This document shows positions 58,964-64,000 of a DNA stretch of 64,000 bases, one piece after another. Source of the DNA: Castanea sativa (lineage: Eukaryota > Streptophyta > Magnoliopsida > Fagales > Fagaceae); the NCBI RefSeq assembly GCF_040712315.1, contig NC_134013.1, forward strand, positions 40,782,501 through 40,846,500, written 5' to 3'. The notes below the pieces were generated by a model. It was not told the origin of the DNA. It saw only the letters and a program-made list of their open reading frames with translations, and did no database searches. The position numbers were made by a program, and so were the translations under genes. Position 1 is the stretch's first letter. Each line of letters starts with the position of its first letter.

Positions 58964-61273
58964 TATGAGAGACCTTGAAAGTGCCCCTCTAAAAAAAGAG
59001 ATTTTTGGAGTGGTTTTTAGGGAACTTCTCTTTTTGGGTAAGTGGTGTGGAGTCGCCACTTATTTTTTATACAAAAATAATAAAAATAAATAAATATAAA
59101 ATACTTGACTGAATAGTATCCTTCTTATTGATTGAATAAAAAAATACATGTTTGAAAAATCGAAAATTACATGGCTTTGGGTCCAAGTTACAAACTACCA
59201 AATAATTACATGGCTTTTTGTCCTAGTTACATTCTACCCAAAATAAAAATAAAGACAAGGCATGGATCTACCTATCCAAAAGAACTAGATTCGGGGGCTA
59301 GGTTACGAAATGGAAAGGTGTTAGGCACCCATTTCGTCCAGACAGAGTCTGGCCTTCTAGACTCTTGTGACCAATATACCATTTATGCATGCTATGAATG
59401 ACATGTCGTATAGATGAACAAAACTAAATCACACAAATTTATTTATGAATGAATCCTCTTATTTGTTTTAAAAAATTCAGATCGGTTTTTGTGATAAAAA
59501 GTTTTGTTTTAGTTTGTCAAAATGCCAAATCTGTTTTGTAATAATAATAATAAAAAATGGTTTTCAGAGAGAAAAAAGTCAAATATATTTTGGTGATAAA
59601 AAAAATTTGGCTTTTAGTTTAGAAAAATTAGATCTATTTTTTAGAATAAAAAACATGGTTTTAACTTTGTAAAAGATCAGATTTGTTTTTGATGATAAAA
59701 AAATGGTTTTTGATAACAAAAAAATTGGATCTGTTTTTTTCTAGGTTCAAAAAATATGGAAAAGATTTTTTATGAAGAGAATTTCATTCATAAGATAAAT
59801 TTATGCTACATGAACTAAATAAAACAAACAACCATAAATACAATCATGCATAATCTTTTTCTTTGTTTCAAAATTTGCATATATTAAAGAAAAATCATAT
59901 CTGTATCTAAAAAAGATACAAATCAGTTTTTATTTAAGAAAATTTTAGATCTACATCTAATAAAGATGCAGGTCTGTTTTTATTTTAAGAAAAATTCAGA
60001 TCTACATCTAAGAAAGATGCAAATCCATTTTATTTGAGAAAAAATTCAAATCTGCATCAAAGAAAGATGCATATCTATTTTTATTTTTAGAAGAAAAATT
60101 AGTTATATGCAGATTATTGAAGTTAAGAAAGAGATCACAACAATTATATAAAAACAAGATCATACTTTAACAAAATAATGATTGAAAATTCATGTTAGGG
60201 ATAAAGGAAAACATGCATCATCATAAACAAGAAGCATAAAAAAGAATAGGGTTATTGAAAACAACCTCTTGCATGAGCACTCCTTGTTCTTGAGAGGATG
60301 TTTTAGGGTTCAAAGAAATTTATTCAATTATCTTTGAAACCTAAAAACCCTAATTTTGGCAGTGAATATCAAAGAAGATCAGCAAATATAAGCACTTTGA
60401 GAGTTTAAAAACGTATGCCTCTCAGAGCACCGAAAAAAAGTTCCCTGAATTATGAGATCCAGTCTCTATTTATAGATGCCAGAAAACTCTAAAAAATAGC
60501 TCTGATGTGTAGAACGCGAATCGGGACTCATCCTTCTGCGAAAAGATCGAAAAGGGTGTTCCATATTGTAACCCGAAGGGTGTTCGTCCAAAGCCCAAAA
60601 GGATCCAATTCAGCACTTTTAAAGTGCCGTTCGGCACTCCAAAAGTGCCGAATGGTGCTTTTGGACGCCGAACGCACTTTTGCGTTCAGGTGCGTTTTGG
60701 ACTCTTTTTCTAGGGTTTTTGATCCAACCTTTGTACCTAGATGTGTTTTCATCCTCAGTCTATGATTTTTTATCTCTTTTTTGGATAATTCAGACTTTTT
60801 AGAAACAATTATCTTGTAGAAAAGTCCTTTAGAATAAATCTTGATAAATTTTAGATTATCCACAATTTTATTGTTATCCAATCATCCCTTTTATTCCAAT
60901 GCATGCAATCCTATTTTAGACACTAATTATCAACCAATCACAAAATTATTTAATTCATTTTAATTGTTTAACCAATCAGAATTAATTTAAATTAATTGTG
61001 CGTGGTCGACTCTTCCTAGACACAATGCATGTTGACCATGCCAACTTGATCATGCGATATCTTTCGATCCGATAGTTCGATTTAGAAACTGGACATACCA
61101 TTGCAACCGTTCGAATCTCAAGATCATTTTTATGATATGCAATGAATAATTTGATGCATGTAATGCAAGAACAAATTGATGCATGTAATGCAATCTTGAT
61201 TTTTGGGGTACATGGATGGTCATTCTAGTCATATTCATTGATTAAATCATGGGGGCAATATTGAGTGTCTACA
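58964..61273 (-). mobile_element. Gypsy-type solo LTR, 2.3 kb, in gypsy integrase
   Basis: Flanked by GGGGC at 58959-58963 and 61274-61278, a perfect 5-bp duplication. Removing the insert rejoins IIDNGA with NLNGKM of the integrase. On the minus strand it begins TGTAGACACTCAATATTG and carries TATAAATAGAG near 60474-60464. The other terminus reads TA rather than the usual TG on the plus strand. A cluster of GTGCCG/CGGCAC words lies at 60615-60700, upstream of the TATA box. No coding capacity. Confidence 0.85.
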
Positions 61274-62011
61274 GGGGCGAACTTAATGGAAAAATGATCC
61301 AACAACTCTACCAACAGTTCAAGATCGAGCACAGAAATCTGGTTCCCTATTGCCCTCAAATGAATGGTGCAGTAGAAGCCGCTAACAAGAACATTAAGAA
61401 AATCATGGTGAAGATGACAGACACATACAAGGATTGGCACGAGTACTTTCCATTTGTTTTGTGTGCATATCGCACTTCTGTTCGTACTTCCACGGGTGCA
61501 ACCCTGTATTCATTGGTATATGGCATGGAGGTCATCCTCCCCACAGAGGTAGAGATCCCATCTCTCAAGATTTTATCTCAGAAAAAGCTGTCAGAAGCTG
61601 AATGGGCCCGTTCCCAATATGAAAAACTGAACATGATAGATGAAAAGTGCATAACCACAATGTGCCATGGACAGTTGTACCAACGCCGCGTCGAGCAAGC
61701 ATTCAACAAGAAAGTTAAACCCATGGTCTTTGAAGAGCAATCTAGTCTTGAAGAAGCCCAACTAGGCCATGCCTGATCACAGAGGAAAGTTTGCCCCAAC
61801 TCACGAAGGCCCATATATGGTGAAAAGGGCCTTTTTTGGAGGAGCCTTGATTCTAGCTAACATGGACGGGCATGACTTCAATATGCCCACCAATTCTAAC
61901 ACCATCATACGGTACTTTGCATGAAGGAGCCTCATGGTGCACCTTATTTCTATGTTTTTATGTCAAAAGAAGAACAAAAAAAAAAAAACAAACAAAAATA
62001 TATGTAAAAAA

Positions 62012-62180
62012 GGTAGATTGAAAACCCAAAAGGGTGGTCTACGCAAAAGGAGAGCCAAAAGAAAGAGCATCAGAAAAATACAAAAGGTAGATTGAAAACC
62101 CGAAAGAGTGGTCTACGCAAAAAAAAAGAATGTGAGAGAGCCTGCTAGATTGAAAACCCGAAAGGGCGGTCTAGGCAAAA
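62012..62180 (+). repeat. Array of three bulged hairpins downstream of gypsy pol
   Basis: Copies at 62012-62048, 62086-62122 and 62144-62180. Each has lower stem GTAGATT/GGTCTAC (CTAGATT/GGTCTAG in copy 3), a GAAA bulge, upper stem ACCC with GGGT, GAGT or GGGC, and an AAAA or GAAA loop. The outermost pair switches from G-C to C-G in copy 3, a compensatory change. It starts 88 bases after the pol stop codon. The homologous array in the other element is at 36047-36190. Confidence 0.75.
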
Positions 62181-62214
62181 ATTAATGCAATCAAAAGTCA
62201 GTTGAACTACGTGA

Positions 62215-62270
62215 TGACCTGATCCTTCCCAGCGGAGGTATGTAGGTAGCCATCTTGGTTCAGTCACGTC
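62215..62270 (+). other. Conserved gypsy 3' spacer motif (diverged copy)
   Basis: ATCCTTCCCAGCGGAGG followed by TATGTAGGTAGCC, the counterpart of the minus-strand motif at 35950-36015. The stretch from here to 62852 shows no gene. Confidence 0.5.
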
Positions 62271-62852
62271 TTAAAAGAAAAATCAATTAGCCTGTGCCTA
62301 CTTGAATCTCTGCTCAAGATTAGAAAATTAGATGGATCCAGTATCCAAGAAAAGATGTGAAGACACCTCCAAGATTGCTCTCTATCTACAATACCGCCAT
62401 GACCTGGTGGATTGCTCAAGATATTTTGGCTCATGCCAATAGGAAATGTACCTCAATGGGAAAAGGGAAAAATCCATCTAGAACAGGATGTATCCTTGGA
62501 AAAATGAGATATTGATATGCGTGGGTTTTACATTCATCACTTATTTGTATAATCCTGCATTTTCAAAGCACTTGCCTGCATATTCATTAACATGCTTGTA
62601 TTGTGCCATTCAATTTCTTTCGTGCATTCTGATACTCTAAACATGAAATCTCATCTTATAAATATATCATGAATATCATCATAAACATCTCTCTCCACCA
62701 TCTCTCAGTTTTTAAGCATGCCTAACAAACTAGACTATGCTTTAAGAACTCAAACAAAAGGAGGAAGGCCTTACGCAATTGCCTAGCAATTCACGAAGGA
62801 CCATTCTGTACACGGTGGGATACTAACTACATAGCTCGTGTACACCAGCAAG

Positions 62853-64000
62853 TCAAACATGGCCCAAGCAATCAGACATGGCTTGGCACAATATCCCAAA
62901 ACCAGTATGGAGAATCGGGTCATCAGGAACATGAGCATGAAGTAACTCGGCTACATCAAAGCCGAGGTCTCTGGCAACCCCTCTAAGTCTGTCATGCGAA
63001 TGTTGAAAATGGACTAGCTCCCTCTCCGTCATGGAATCAAAAGTAGTCCTCTGTCTCTCGGTCTCTAGCAAAGCTTGTAAGGTGCCCACCTCTGTAGTAG
63101 CAACTCTCAAAGCCTCTTCCCTTTTAGCCAACTCAATCTGAAGGTGAAGGAAGGCCAATTGCACCTCACTAGGCTCATCACCCTCTCGCCCATACTCCAT
63201 GCTCAAAGTGGAATGAATATAAGCCCTTGCCTACAATAGCTCCAATGCTAAACCATCGGCCCTGCCACTAGCCTCAGCCCTATTGGCCTCTAGTATAGCC
63301 CTCTCCTTATCCTAAGAATGATCCAACGCGGCAAATCTCTAAGTAAGATCCGCGAGATCATCTGCCAAACCCGTAACACCGGATCTCAGTTGAGTACACT
63401 TTGCCGCTGTGCTTGGAGGGGTGGCCCCCTCCAATCGAGCTTAGCCCTAAGAGCGGTGAGCTCTCCTACGCACTGCTCATCTCCTCAATATCCTCCATGA
63501 TGGTGTTAGCTAGCTCCCTACAGCAATCTCTGTCCTTAACGGCCTCCCTAAGGCATTCCCTCGGATCCACAAAGGCCCATTCAACCCTAATCTCGAACTC
63601 TGGGGTATAGTCCCTCAAAACACCATCTGGGAGTGGCAGCTCAGCCGAGCCTGGTAATGACAAGTCAAACACAAAACTGGGATCCCTAGTGTCCCGCCAC
63701 ACTCTAAAGTCAGCATAAAACCACTCCAAATCCTCTCTAGAGTAAAGAGGGAAGTCAATACACAACTCGTGCGCCTCCTAGAAATCTGAGGCACACCCTG
63801 TCACTGCCACATCAATATCCAAGAGCCCGTACTTACAAGTGACGACAGAGAGATCACTAAGTCGAGGGATATGTTGGATACCCCCAAACTTCTGCATGGA
63901 CATGCCTAGAAAGTATTCGGTACACCCCCAGATACCCACCAAAGGGATGCCAAGTAAATTGGCACAATAGGTCTGCCCTTGCCACCTAGTAATACCCCAC
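62853..64000 (-). pseudogene. Accessory gene antisense to gypsy pol, DUF7745-like with coiled coil (cut by edge)
   Basis: Read on the minus strand from the right edge: TYCANLLGIPLVGIWGCTEY, MQKFGGIQHIPRLSDLSVVT, a TAG near 63779, then an open piece 63765-63466 (CIDFPLYSREDLEWFYADF to MEDIEEMSSA). A frameshifted stretch (63465-63210) follows, then an open coiled-coil piece 63206-62853 (LAFLHLQIELAKREEALRV to CLGHV). The first part resembles the LVGLRMATFYKGDRLLRQF region of the gene at 33374-35650, so I group them. It converges on the plus-strand pol ending at 61924. Function unknown; the N-terminal part lies outside the window. Confidence 0.6.

Larger units (their letters stand above)
39435..61924 (+). 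pseudogene. Tat-like gypsy pol (RT end to integrase end), in three pieces
   Basis: Pieces are 39435-40046, 57821-58963 and 61279-61924, split by a copia element and a solo LTR. Piece 1 begins TEKQIHNFLGKVNYIAQF (RT thumb) and runs through the gypsy RNase H (IYYLSKKFTSCE region). Piece 2 has the archaeal-type RNase H (WKLYFD, stop, VVNSIENGVGAVL; YEACIVGLQVALEF; FGDSLLII), the zinc-binding region (HTNGPLLARKILRASFYWL to CHHCQ) and the integrase Asp motifs MDVIRP and IIDNGA. Piece 3 has GAVEAANKNIKKI (catalytic Glu) and ends IIRYFA at a TGA, 61922-61924. Several stops and shifts. The N-terminal RT is absent. Confidence 0.85.

Noticed and set aside
60505..60881. Frames on both strands around the GTGCCG cluster
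   Set aside because: Created by the palindromic words in a non-coding LTR.
63466..63765. Stand-alone host gene of 99 codons
   Set aside because: In-frame homology continues upstream through a TAG to the window edge and downstream with shifts; it is one piece of a transposon-linked pseudogene.

Overview
This window is transposon-dense plant nuclear DNA, and I see no convincing host gene, tRNA, rRNA or CRISPR. The evidence is Ty1-copia and Ty3-gypsy (Tat-like) polyproteins, tRNA-iMet and tRNA-Asp type primer sites, 5-bp target duplications, a CACTA DNA element and GT-AG introns. The repeat families remind me of woody eudicots, perhaps Fagales, but that is only an impression. LAYOUT, LEFT PART: 1-1484 is the 5' end of a Sirevirus-like copia (minus strand) nested in an older copia whose 5' LTR is 3710-5098. 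A non-autonomous CACTA element fills 5215-9400. 9401-11062 holds no recognisable gene. 11063-18583 is a copia solo LTR (TSD AAATG) split by a gag-only Sirevirus-like element (11150-17706, TSD CAAAT), itself split by another copia LTR (13319-14738). 20104-27799 is a complete but decayed copia element (TSD ATATA). LAYOUT, RIGHT PART: 27805-40046 and 57821-64000 hold broken Tat-like gypsy copies in both orientations. The plus-strand pol copy is cut by a 17.8-kb copia (40047-57820) and by a 2.3-kb gypsy solo LTR (58964-61273, TSD GGGGC). Inside the 17.8-kb copia sits the youngest and best preserved element, a 10.1-kb Tat-like gypsy (44124-54272). Its LTRs are both 650 bp with about 17 hand-counted differences, and its gag-pol frame is broken only by three nonsense codons. 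HOW THE PARTS WORK TOGETHER: all three gypsy units that reach past pol share one plan. Gag-pol is read one way; a structured or repetitive spacer follows; then an accessory gene is read on the opposite strand, converging on pol. In the 10.1-kb element that gene has its own TATA box, two CCACGTGTC-type G-boxes and four exons joined by three GT-AG introns that keep the reading frame at each junction. In the other two units the accessory protein is a different family (DUF7745-like with a coiled-coil tail). Their spacer carries three copies of a bulged hairpin with compensatory base changes. A second theme is clusters of CpG-rich palindromic words (TCGCGA, TCGATCGA, GTGCCG) upstream of TATA boxes in several unrelated LTR families, and in the leaders of three copia copies.
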